Notes under the pieces: model-generated
What the model was told of the DNA's origin: nothing
Database searches by the model: none
What the model saw: the letters and a program-made list of their open reading frames with translations, nothing else
Position numbers and translations under genes: made by a program
Origin: an uncultured Bacteroidota bacterium
Lineage (GTDB): Bacteria; Bacteroidota; Bacteroidia; Bacteroidales; P3
Reading direction: 5' to 3'
DNA: 64,000 nt
NCBI GenBank assembly: GCA_902778925.1
Contig: CACYZN010000002.1
Location: forward strand, 1-64,000
Part shown: positions 1-8,800 of the stretch, piece by piece
Position numbering within the stretch: the stretch's first letter is position 1
Layout: each line of letters begins with the position of its first letter

Positions 1-2383
1 CATTGAGGTACGTCGTGTCGTGCAACAGCACGTAGGCGGTATCGTACAGCACCACCGTATCCTGCCACGGCTCGCCGTCGGCGACGAAGATGGCGGTCAA
101 GTCTTTGTCCTCCAGCACCGCGAAGGTGTAGGGATTGTAGGTCGAGCCGTCGCTCCAGTGGGTGAACTGATAGCCGCTGTAGGCGGTGGCCGAGACGGTG
201 ATGGGCTGGCCGTATTCGCGGCTGCCGGCACCGCTCACCGTGCCATGCGCCAGGTTGTCGACCTGCACGCCTACCGCGTGCACGTCGATGGCAAACGAGG
301 CCGTGTAGGTATGGTCGCCGTCGAAGACGAAGCGCCGCGGGTTCTCCGTGCTGCCGTCGTTCCACTGGGTGAAGTGGTAGTGCGGCAGAGCCGCGGCGGT
401 GACATAAGGCGTGGTGTCGAGATACAGGCCCGGCACACTCACCACTGTCACCATGCCTTTCGTGGTGTCCGCACTCTGGAAGGCAAGCGTGTACTCGTTG
501 CGTTCAAAGAGGGCGGCAAACGAGGTATCTTGCGTAATGGTGAAAGTGCGCGGGTTGTCGGTTACGCCGTCGCTCCACTGTGTGAAGCGGTAGCCATAGT
601 TGGCCGTGACCGTCAGGCTCACCTGCGTCTGATACTGGCGACTGCCGTTGATATAGATACTGCCATGTTCAGCCTGAGTGCCGACAGTGTAAACCATGGG
701 GGTAAAGTAGGCGGTATAATAGATATTGCCACTTGCCACCACCTGCATGGGGTTGGTTTGGACTGATCCATAGTAACCATCGCGGTACCAATATTGGAAC
801 CGGTATCCATAGTTCGGGGTGGCCGTAAGGGTCACAGTGTCCAGGTAGTCCACCGTGTCGCTGCCCGACACCATTCCATATACGGTATCGGAAGGAACGC
901 CTGTTACGGCATATTGGTTAGGCTCAAACATGGCGGTAAATGCGGTGTCTTGCGTAATGGTGAAAGTACGCGGGTTGTCGGTTACGCCGTCGCTCCACTG
1001 CACGAAGTGGTAGCCATAATCGGGAGAGACCGTCAGGCTCACCTGCGTCTGATACTGGCGGCTGCCGCTGATATAGACACTGCCGTGTTCGGACTGAGTG
1101 CCGACGGTGTAAACCATGGGGGTAAAGTAGGCGGTATAATAGATATTGTCACTTGCCACCACCTGTATGGGGTTGGTTAATCCATAGTAACCATCGCGGT
1201 ACCAATATTGGAACTGGTATCCGTAGTTCGGGGTGGCCGTAAGGATCACAGTGTCCAGGTAGTCCACCGTGTCGCTGCCCGACACCATTCCATATACAGC
1301 ATTGGAAGGAATGCCTGTTACGGCATACTGGTTGGGCTCAAACATAGCAGTAAATGCGGTGTCCTGCGTCAAGGTGAGGGTACGTGGGTTGTCCGTGTCG
1401 CCATCACTCCATTGGGTAAAGTGGTAGCCGTAGTTGGCAATGGCGCTGATAGTACGTTCCGAAAGGTAATTGTACGTCCCAGCACCGTTTACCGCGCCAT
1501 GTACAGCGTTGTCTGGCGTGAGGGTGATGATGTATTGGTTGTAGTCGAAATAAGCAGTCACCACTATATCATGTGTGATACCCGTTATGTTACGGATACT
1601 GTCGGTTGTATTGTCCTCCCATCGGGCAAAGTGGTAGCCATAATAGGCTATTGGTGATACTGTAATTGTATCAGGGGGAAAAGAATATACATAATAGGAA
1701 TCGTATTCGCCAACCACCTGACCACGCAAAGTGTCATTGACATTTACCGTCACAAAGGCTGTATCACAATAAATGTGGTGTCTGGTGTAGTTTGTTCCTG
1801 CATTTGTATAAGCGGCATACGAATCATGAGGCACGACAAGGTCTATAATATCGCCACATATACTATAGCTGTTACCCAGCGAGGGTGGAGTAAAAGGCTT
1901 CATCCTCATTACTGTCAGGCCGCTGCAGCCATAGAAGGCATAATTACCTATCGAGGTAACACCGTCGGGAATGGTGACGGAGGTCAGGCCGCTGCAGCCT
2001 GAGAATGCAAAGCTACCGATGGAGGTGACGCCACCGGGGATGGTGACGGAGGTCAGGCCTCTGCAGTCTTGAAAGGCCCAGCTGCCGATGGAGGTGACGC
2101 CGTCGGGAATGGTGACGGAGGTCAGGCCGCTGCAACCACTGAAGGCATTTTGACCAATGCTGGTCACCGAGTAGGTTGTTCCGCTGCAAGTTACGCTGGC
2201 AGGAATAACCAAATTACCTGAAGGGGCTATGTATCCTCCGGGATATGTCAACTCAACACCGCCATCAACGATATTATAATACAGAGTCTGTCCACTCGGT
2301 GCCACTGACGTGAAGTCGTATGCCCAGGCCGATGTGGCAAAAATGGCCATCAAAGCCAAAACCAGTAGTCGTTTTGCATTCAT
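1..2383 (-). CDS. BspA-type LRR / InlB-repeat surface protein (partial, C-terminus off window)
   Basis: The frame is open from ATG 2383 to base 1 with no stop, so at least 794 codons are present and the C-terminus lies outside. A signal peptide of about 21 residues starts MNAKRLLVLAL and ends SAWA. Residues about 78-160 are near-identical BspA-type leucine-rich repeats of 23 residues with core LTSVTIPDGVTSIG. The rest is a string of roughly 70-residue Listeria-Bacteroides (InlB B-type) repeats with the recurring pattern YGYHFTQWSDG...NPRTFT. This architecture is known from secreted or surface adhesin-like proteins of gut Bacteroidales; attachment to host or bacteria is inference. A T9SS sorting domain would be expected at the missing end. 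Two of the repeats form a recent tandem duplication. A good promoter lies about 290 bases upstream, giving a long leader. Confidence 0.85.
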   Translation of the reverse strand, partial: MNAKRLLVLALMAIFATSAWAYDFTSVAPSGQTLYYNIVDGGVELTYPGGYIAPSGNLVIPASVTCSGTTYSVTSIGQNAFSGCSGLTSVTIPDGVTSIGSWAFQDCRGLTSVTIPGGVTSIGSFAFSGCSGLTSVTIPDGVTSIGNYAFYGCSGLTVMRMKPFTPPSLGNSYSICGDIIDLVVPHDSYAAYTNAGTNYTRHHIYCDTAFVTVNVNDTLRGQVVGEYDSYYVYSFPPDTITVSPIAYYGYHFARWEDNTTDSIRNITGITHDIVVTAYFDYNQYIITLTPDNAVHGAVNGAGTYNYLSERTISAIANYGYHFTQWSDGDTDNPRTLTLTQDTAFTAMFEPNQYAVTGIPSNAVYGMVSGSDTVDYLDTVILTATPNYGYQFQYWYRDGYYGLTNPIQVVASDNIYYTAYFTPMVYTVGTQSEHGSVYISGSRQYQTQVSLTVSPDYGYHFVQWSDGVTDNPRTFTITQDTAFTAMFEPNQYAVTGVPSDTVYGMVSGSDTVDYLDTVTLTATPNYGYRFQYWYRDGYYGSVQTNPMQVVASGNIYYTAYFTPMVYTVGTQAEHGSIYINGSRQYQTQVSLTVTANYGYRFTQWSDGVTDNPRTFTITQDTSFAALFERNEYTLAFQSADTTKGMVTVVSVPGLYLDTTPYVTAAALPHYHFTQWNDGSTENPRRFVFDGDHTYTASFAIDVHAVGVQVDNLAHGTVSGAGSREYGQPITVSATAYSGYQFTHWSDGSTYNPYTFAVLEDKDLTAIFVADGEPWQDTVVLYDTAYVLLHDTTYLN
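541..1344 (-). repeat. Tandem duplication of a 414-420 bp coding unit
   Basis: Bases 541-930 and 961-1344 are nearly identical, offset by 420 bases at one end and 414 at the other. The difference is a 6-base in-frame indel near 730 (two extra codons in the copy nearer base 1). Each unit encodes about 139 residues, two InlB-type repeats. High identity next to diverged neighbouring repeats indicates a recent in-frame duplication. Confidence 0.85.
1905..2150 (-). repeat. 69-bp LRR coding repeats
   Basis: Three to four nearly identical 69-base units encode the LRR core (GLTSVTIPDGVTSIG and variants). Identity at the DNA level suggests recent expansion or gene conversion. Confidence 0.8.
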
Positions 2384-2677
2384 CTTGTTAGTCTTTTCAG
2401 CTCCGACCCTCCAACGGAAACATTAGTGTTTACCAATAAGAAAAGGCATGAGGTTATGTGCTCATGTCCGTTTGTCTATAGGTATCGGCAAACACCTTGC
2501 GGGAAACGGGGTCTGGGGAACATATCTCACGCCTGAAAGATATGCCATTAGAATAGCATATACAGACAAGCGAAAGCATAAATGCTCTGCCTTCCCGCAT
2601 AAAATTTGCCGATTTAATAGACAAGGACGGTATCGCAATGCTTTTCTTGCAGTTGCTTTCACTCTCGAAAGCGAGTG

Positions 2678-2708
2678 CAAAGATACGTACTTTTTTTGAT
2701 GTGGCAAA
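2678..2708 (-). promoter_or_regulatory. Bacteroidota promoter of the surface-repeat gene
   Basis: On the minus strand TTTG (2708-2705), a 19-base spacer, and TATCTTTG (2685-2678). This matches the Bacteroidota sigma consensus exactly. The predicted transcript starts near 2671, leaving a leader of about 288 bases before ATG 2383. The stretch from 2709 to 3027 shows no convincing gene. Confidence 0.75.
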
Positions 2709-3027
2709 ATGAATTTGTTTGGCGGTTGGAGGGTGGGCGTAGTTATCCGCAATGTATCCATGATGGATGGGGCCGAATGGCGAGACCTATTGGCGCTGGT
2801 TGTCGGCCGGAAACCAACTATAGTCATGTATTGCATAAGAAAATAAAATGAAGCGTTAAATGCCGATACTATAATACAAACGATTGACATAATAGACAAA
2901 CACAATTTACGTGCCGAGCACAAGACATTGAAACACCGTATATTACAAATCTGCACTCTTTTTTGAAAAAAGATGGGAAAACACTCTTTTTGGGGACATC
3001 ATAGCAACCTGATAATCAACAACCAAT

Positions 3028-3115
3028 CAAGACCAAGTCCGAACCAACTCCGAACCAACTACGGACCATCTACGGACCATCCCCGGGCGGGGTCGGAGAT
3101 GGTCCGGGGTTGGTG
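3028..3115. repeat. 11-bp-register array, GC type, inverted arms
   Basis: Eight consecutive 11-base blocks. The left arm has units such as CCGAACCAACT and ACGGACCATCT. The right arm is the reverse complement type (CGGAGATGGTC), around a CCCCGGGCGGGG centre. It lies between divergent genes, 57 bases upstream of the T9SS plug promoter. It is related to the array at 31219-31273 in opposite orientation. Confidence 0.8.
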
Positions 3116-3171
3116 CGTCGACGGGCGATTGATGGTGGGCGGTTGACGGTGGGTGGGTGGGGTTGCTTTTT

Positions 3172-3203
3172 TTTGGTCATGTAAAATGGATTGTGTATTT
3201 TTG
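3172..3203 (+). promoter_or_regulatory. Promoter abutting the T9SS plug start codon
   Basis: TTTG at 3172-3175, a 20-base spacer, and TATTTTTG at 3196-3203. Only four bases separate the box from ATG 3208, so the transcript is predicted to be leaderless or nearly so. Confidence 0.65.
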
Positions 3204-3207
3204 CAGC

Positions 3208-4476
3208 ATGAAACGATTGCTGATAATTGGGTTGTTGCTGCTGAGTTGCAGCACTATGGGGCAGAGGGTCGTGGACTCGGCGTGGCGAAGCGACGTGCAT
3301 ACCGTCGAGCTGTATGCCGAGGGCGGAAGCACGGTGGGCATGGGTGCCACGAGCCTGGGCGAACGGTTTATGCCGGTGCTGGACATGGGCAACCGCGGAC
3401 TGCTGGTGCTGGAGTTCGACGTGCTGCGCAGCGAGCCCGAGCACCTGCACTGGGTGTTGCGGCACTGTAACGCCGAATGGCAGGCCGACGACCTGGAGCC
3501 GCAAGAGTTTATGACGGGCTTCGAGTACGGCACCATAGACAACTACGACTTCTCGTTCACCACGCTGACGGACTATGTGCACTACCGCGCCACGGTGCCC
3601 GACCGCTATGCCGAGTTCACGCACTCGGGCAACTACGCGCTGTATGTGGTTGTCGACGACGAGGGCGACACACTGCTGTCGCGCCGCTTTGCGGTGAGCG
3701 AGCAGGCGGTGCATATCGACGCCACGGTGGGGCGCCCCTACGACGGCATGGAGCTGATGCGGCGGCAGGAGGTCGACGTGTGCGTCGACAGCCGCACGAC
3801 GGCGCTCACCACGCAGTACCTGCGTGTGGTGGCGCAGCAGAACGGGCGCCTCGACACGCGGCGGCAGCTCGAGTTTGCGGGCTACGACGGCGGCGCGCTC
3901 TGCTTCCGCCACCGCGCCGCCAACGTGTTCGAGGGCGGCAACACGTTCCGCTTCTTCGACCTGAGCAACCTGCGGTCGCCGATGTACAATGTGCTGCGGG
4001 TGGAGGAGTACGGCGGCGAGCAGATGGCCATGGTGCGGCCGTGCGACGACCGGTCGCGCAACCCCTACGTGGCCGAGACGGTGCTGCGCGGCGGCATGAA
4101 GGTAAACATCTGGGACCGCCAGAACCCGCGCCTCGAGGCCGACTACGTGTGGGTGAACCTGAGCCTGCCGGTGGCGCAGCCCCTGCTGGAGGGCGAGGTG
4201 CACGTGGTGGGAGCGCTGACCGACTGGCGGCTGGACGAGGGGTCGCGCATGGACTACGACCCACGGCGGCGTGCCTACACCAAGCGCCTGCTGCTGAAGC
4301 AGGGCTACTATGCCTACCAGCTGCTGGTGCGCCCCATGCGCAGCCACGAGGGCGAGACCGGCCGCCTGGAGGGCAACCATCAAGAGACTTCGAATGTGTA
4401 CACCGTGTATGTCTACCAGCACAGTCCGGCCGACCGCGCCGACCGTCTGCTGGGCATGACAATGGTGGAACGATAG
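3208..4476 (+). CDS. T9SS plug-family protein (DUF5103)
   Basis: 422 residues, starting at MKRLLIIGLLLLSC; an upstream in-frame ATG at 3157 is rejected because the promoter box lies between them. The N-terminus is a short signal or lipoprotein leader (LLSC). The body resembles the DUF5103 family, renamed T9SS plug after the protein that closes the SprA translocon channel in Bacteroidota. Family-like segments include PYVAETVLRGGMKVNIWD and the later VVGALTDWRLDEGSRM followed by YYAYQLLV, a carbohydrate-binding-like beta-sandwich fold. Role by family: periplasmic partner of the type IX secretion pore. It is convergent with tilS, the two stops being 3 bases apart. The assignment rests on overall pattern, not on a catalytic motif. 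Confidence 0.75.
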   Translation: MKRLLIIGLLLLSCSTMGQRVVDSAWRSDVHTVELYAEGGSTVGMGATSLGERFMPVLDMGNRGLLVLEFDVLRSEPEHLHWVLRHCNAEWQADDLEPQEFMTGFEYGTIDNYDFSFTTLTDYVHYRATVPDRYAEFTHSGNYALYVVVDDEGDTLLSRRFAVSEQAVHIDATVGRPYDGMELMRRQEVDVCVDSRTTALTTQYLRVVAQQNGRLDTRRQLEFAGYDGGALCFRHRAANVFEGGNTFRFFDLSNLRSPMYNVLRVEEYGGEQMAMVRPCDDRSRNPYVAETVLRGGMKVNIWDRQNPRLEADYVWVNLSLPVAQPLLEGEVHVVGALTDWRLDEGSRMDYDPRRRAYTKRLLLKQGYYAYQLLVRPMRSHEGETGRLEGNHQETSNVYTVYVYQHSPADRADRLLGMTMVER

Positions 4477-4479
4477 GCC

Positions 4480-5829
4480 TCAGGGAGCCAGCGCGAGGCG
4501 CAGCACCCGTGCGGTCGAGGCATCGACGCGGAACCGATTGTCGGCCCGCAAGCCCACGACCCACACTATGCGCCCGCGGGCATCGCACAGCACAAAGACA
4601 TTGTTTTTCTCCAGCACGCTGACGTGCATGTCCTTGAGCAGGTCGCTCACCAGACGCGAGCGGTCCTGCATGCCGAAGGGGCAGAAGCGGTCAGCCGCGT
4701 GCCACGGTCGCAGCGCCAGGGGTTCGGCGACACGGTCGGCATCGACCAGTATGGCTTTGCGGCCGAGGTCGGGGCACTGCAGGTCGGCCGCCGGCACGGG
4801 CTCGGCGACGATGCGGGGCTCGGCGACGGCGGTATGTGGTGCCAGCAACAGGCGGCCGCGGTCGACGACGGCGCTGTGGGTGGCGGTGTCGAACTGCGCA
4901 CCCACGCGGGGTTTCGCGAGCAGGGAGAGCAGGTCGTCGACCTGCGTGGCATTGAAGCCATAGGGGCGCAGCAGCTCGAAGAGGAGGGTGCGCTGGGCCG
5001 AGGGGCGGCGGACGAAGGGCTCGACGGCGCGCTGCAGGCCGGCCAGGTCGACGGCAAGCATGCCGCCGGGGGTGGTAGGCACCACGGGCTCGACCGGTTG
5101 CAGCAGGGCGGCGCGCAGCGAGGCGACGTGGTCGGCAAGCAGCACCTCGGCGTCGCACATACGCTCCATGTTGGCCTGCATAGTGCTGTCGACCGCGGGG
5201 TAGAGCTGGCGCAGCAGCGGGACGAGCTGCAGCCTGATGCGGTTGCGGCGGGCCTCGAGCTGGGCATTGGTCACATCGTCGACAAAGACGATGCCGTTGG
5301 CCTCGACGTAGGCGTCGATTTCGGCCCTCGAGAAGGGCAGCAGCGGATGGACCACGCGGAGGTCGGAGTGGTAGGAGACGGGCCTGATGCCGTGGAGGCC
5401 GGCGAGGCCGGTGCCACGGAAGAGGTTGAGGAAGAAGGTCTCGATCGAGTCGTCGGCATGGTGTGCGGTAGCCACGCAGCAGTAGCGGTGGCGACGGCAG
5501 AGGTCGGCAAAGAAGGCGTAGCGCAGCTGGCGGGCGGCTTCCTCGATGCTCTGGCCGTGGGCGGCGGCATAGTCGCGGGTGTCGAAGTCGGCCGTGTGGA
5601 ACGGCACGCGCAGCTGCTGGGCCAGATTGGCCACGAAGCTCTGGTCGCGGTCGCAGTCGCCGGGGCGCAGATGGAAGTTGCAATGGGCTATGGCGAAGCG
5701 GAGGCCAGCGAGGTGGGCCAGACGGACCATGCACACCGAATCGCGGCCGCCACTAACGGCCAGCAGCACCTCGCCACCCTGGGGGAAGAGGTGCTGCTGA
5801 GCGATGTAGTCTTTGAAGCGGGCCAGCAT
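4480..5829 (-). CDS. tilS: tRNA(Ile)-lysidine synthase TilS
   Basis: 449 residues. It converts the wobble cytidine of the CAU-anticodon isoleucine tRNA to lysidine, using ATP and lysine, in the cytoplasm. The N-terminal PP-loop ATP pyrophosphatase motif SGGRDS is at residues 26-31. It is followed by AHCNFHLRP, ATAHHADDSIETFFLNLFRG and the family-typical HPLLPFSRAEI. The remaining C-terminal half is the tRNA-binding part. The start ATG (5829-5827) shares one base with the TGA stop of the giant T9SS cargo gene (TGATG), and no separate promoter is visible, so translation is probably coupled to that gene. Confidence 0.95.
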   Translation of the reverse strand: MLARFKDYIAQQHLFPQGGEVLLAVSGGRDSVCMVRLAHLAGLRFAIAHCNFHLRPGDCDRDQSFVANLAQQLRVPFHTADFDTRDYAAAHGQSIEEAARQLRYAFFADLCRRHRYCCVATAHHADDSIETFFLNLFRGTGLAGLHGIRPVSYHSDLRVVHPLLPFSRAEIDAYVEANGIVFVDDVTNAQLEARRNRIRLQLVPLLRQLYPAVDSTMQANMERMCDAEVLLADHVASLRAALLQPVEPVVPTTPGGMLAVDLAGLQRAVEPFVRRPSAQRTLLFELLRPYGFNATQVDDLLSLLAKPRVGAQFDTATHSAVVDRGRLLLAPHTAVAEPRIVAEPVPAADLQCPDLGRKAILVDADRVAEPLALRPWHAADRFCPFGMQDRSRLVSDLLKDMHVSVLEKNNVFVLCDARGRIVWVVGLRADNRFRVDASTARVLRLALAP

Positions 5830-8800
5830 CAGCGCATGATCATCTTACGCATCTGGCGGCCCTGGTTGGTCTCGATGCCATAGTAGTAGACGCCTGCCGG
5901 GAAGCGCTCCATGTCGAGCTGCAACTGCGAGTTGCCGGCGGGATAGAAGGCTTCGGTGTTGTAGACCAGGTGGCCGGTGGCATCCATCACAAAGATGCGC
6001 ACGTGGGCAGCCTCGGACAGGGCGAAGGGTATGACAGTGTGCTGCGAGAAGGGGTTGGGGTAGTTCTGACCCAGCTCGAAGGCCTCGGCCGGGACCGTAG
6101 GCACACCCTCGACGTAGTTGACCACACGGACAACGGAGGTCTGGTTGTTGGCGACAACGGTGTCGTCGACCAGGGTGACGGTGGCCGAGCCAGAGTACTG
6201 GCGCTGCGGGCTCTTAGGTATGGTGCGCGGTATCTGTATCAGCGCCACACTGCCGGGCATGATGGCACGGTTGTTGAACACGTACTGCAGCGGGTTGCCA
6301 TTGATGGTGGCATCTATAGTGCACTGGCGGCCGAAGGTGGTGAAGTTGCCGTTGTTGCGCAAGCGCACGAAGACGCGGCAATCGGGGTTGGCCTTTTCCT
6401 CGACGAGGACTTCGATGGCCTCGAGGTCGACAAACGGCTCGGCCTGCAGGCTGGTGGTGTCGTTCGAGTGGTCGTTGTCGTTGAGGGCCAGCACGAAAGC
6501 GGTTATGCTGTCGTAGGGGGTCGACCTGACCGGCAGGGTCTGTGCGAAGACGTGGCAGCCGGTAGAGAGGGCCGGCAGCTGGTTGTGGGCATGGAAGGTC
6601 TCGCGGACGACGTTGGTGGTGTCGCCGTTGATGAAGTAGCCCACCTCGAAGTCGTTGACGCCGCGTGCACCGCGGTTTTCAATCATAAGCTCGACCTTGA
6701 CATTGGTGTTGGTGTAGTCGAGCACTATCGAGGCGGCAGCGACATCGGTGATCGACGAGATGCCCATGATGCGCTTGGTGACCGTGTCGTTGTAGATATA
6801 GTCGTTGGAGTCGCTCTTGACCACGGCAGTGACATTCATCACACCCATAGCGGCACGGAAGCGCTGGTGGAAGGTGTAGTTGAAGTACTCCATGCTTGCG
6901 AGCGGCCGGTCGAGCAGCTGCAGGAAGTCGACCTGCTCGGTAACGGTGCCCTGTCCGCTCACAAAGTATTGGAACGTGGCACTGCCCAGCGGGGCGGCGC
7001 CGAAGTTGCGGATGCGCATGGACACGCTGAGCGAGTCGCCGGCTATCACATGGTCGAGCGGTGCCAGGATGGCCTCGGCGCTGACGTCGTTGTCGAGCGG
7101 GAGCAGCACATATTGGCGGCGCGAGGTGTCGTTGTCGTGGTAGCGGTCGGCCGAGCTGATGGTGAAGGCCGTAATCATGAAGGTGTCAGGGAAGCTGCTC
7201 GTGATAACGAACGGTGTCGTCATCTCGAAGGTATCGATACCGCCGTTGGGGGCAATGTTGCAGGTGAAGGTCGAGACCTTGGCCAGGTTGGTGCCGTAGT
7301 GGGTGTAGCCGACCTTGAGGTTGCGGAGGGTGTCGAAGCCGAAGTTCTTCACCACCATCTTGGGATAGACCGTCTGGCCGTACTGCGGGTTGACGGGATA
7401 GATTATCTCGGTGACGCCGTGGTCCACACTGCGCTGGGCGCGCGAGATGCGGAAGTTGTCGACCGCACAGCCATCGCCATAGCTGGCGGTGCTGCTGCCC
7501 TGCGGGGTACTGTAGACAAGGCGCAGCTGCATGTTCTCCTGGAAGTTGCCGGAGATGTACGAGGTGCGGAAGCGGTAGAGGACATAGTTGGTGTCGGTAC
7601 CGTTGAAGACGTGCTTCTCCTCATCGTTGTACCAGTTGTCGGTCGACGAGTCGCTCTCAACCTTGACCCACATATTCTGGTAGTTGTAGTACTCGAGGTG
7701 CATCGAGCTGGAGCCGGTGAGGTTGCGCGAGAGGCGGAACGACAGGGTGTCGGGCTTGATCTGGGCGATGTTGATTATCGGGCTGTAGAGGTAGCTCACA
7801 TTGCCGTGTGTGCCGGACGCAACCGCGTTGGTGAGGTCGGTCACCCAAGCGTTGGGAGCCGAGTAGGCATGGCGGATACGGGTCTTGTTGGGGGTACCCT
7901 TCTGCCAGTAGTTGCGGCTATAGGCGTTGTAACCGGTAGGCGCGTACCAATAGTTCAGCGAGTCGAAGTCGTCGACAAGCTCGAGGACTATGTTGTGGAA
8001 ACGGTGGTACTCGTAGTCGAGATGGTCGTTGTTGGGCTGCACATCGCCGCTGAGCGTATGCCAGATGCTGAGGTTGGTGGTTCCCACCTGGAAGACATGG
8101 GCCGGCAGGTCGACGTTGACGCTGGTGCCAGGCAGCAGGTTGCCGGTCCAGGTGAAGGAGCCTTCACTGGTGGTGTCGGGCTCCTCACCCTCGAAGTCGT
8201 AGTGGATTTCGGCGCTGGTGATAGCCTGCGAGCCACGGTTGGCCATGCGGAAGGTGACGACGGTGGTGTCGGCGTTCTTGATGAGGTAGCTGCGGGGCGA
8301 GATAATCTTGGTGATGGCGAGATCCTTGGCCGGGGCCTGCTTGTCGACGAAGAGCAGGAAGTCGAGCACATGGCCGGTGGTACCGGAGAGGTTGGACGAC
8401 GGGGTGCCGGCATTGTTGGTGGCGACCACACGCATCTTCATGTAGCCAAGCGAGGCGTTGTTGGAGATGACCACGTTCTCGGCCAAGAGGGTATTGTTGT
8501 AGAGGTTGGTTACAGGCAGGACACATTCGCCCGAATCGGCGAACGAACCGTTGCGGTTGAAGTCGATGTAGACAGCCACCTTGCCACGCTCCACAGCGTT
8601 CTGGTCGGCCGGGTTGGTAATCATCATGTACACGGTGTCCTGCATACCGCGGGTGACATGCAGTACCGGGTACTCGGGGTTGTTGAAGGCACCGAAGTTG
8701 GTGTAGGTACGACCCAGCGGAGGCAGGTCGACGTCAATCTCGTTGAAGCTAAAGCGGATGATGTCCACCTCGTCGGTGGCCGTCGACGGCGTGTTGGTAC

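Noticed and set aside
2462..2956. 164-codon open frame upstream of the surface-repeat gene
   Set aside because: It crosses the consensus promoter, shows no family features and has atypical composition.
3070..4422. 450-codon minus-strand open frame over the T9SS plug gene
   Set aside because: Shadow of the plus-strand gene; composition rich in His, Gln and Val with no recognisable family, and it runs through the repeat array.
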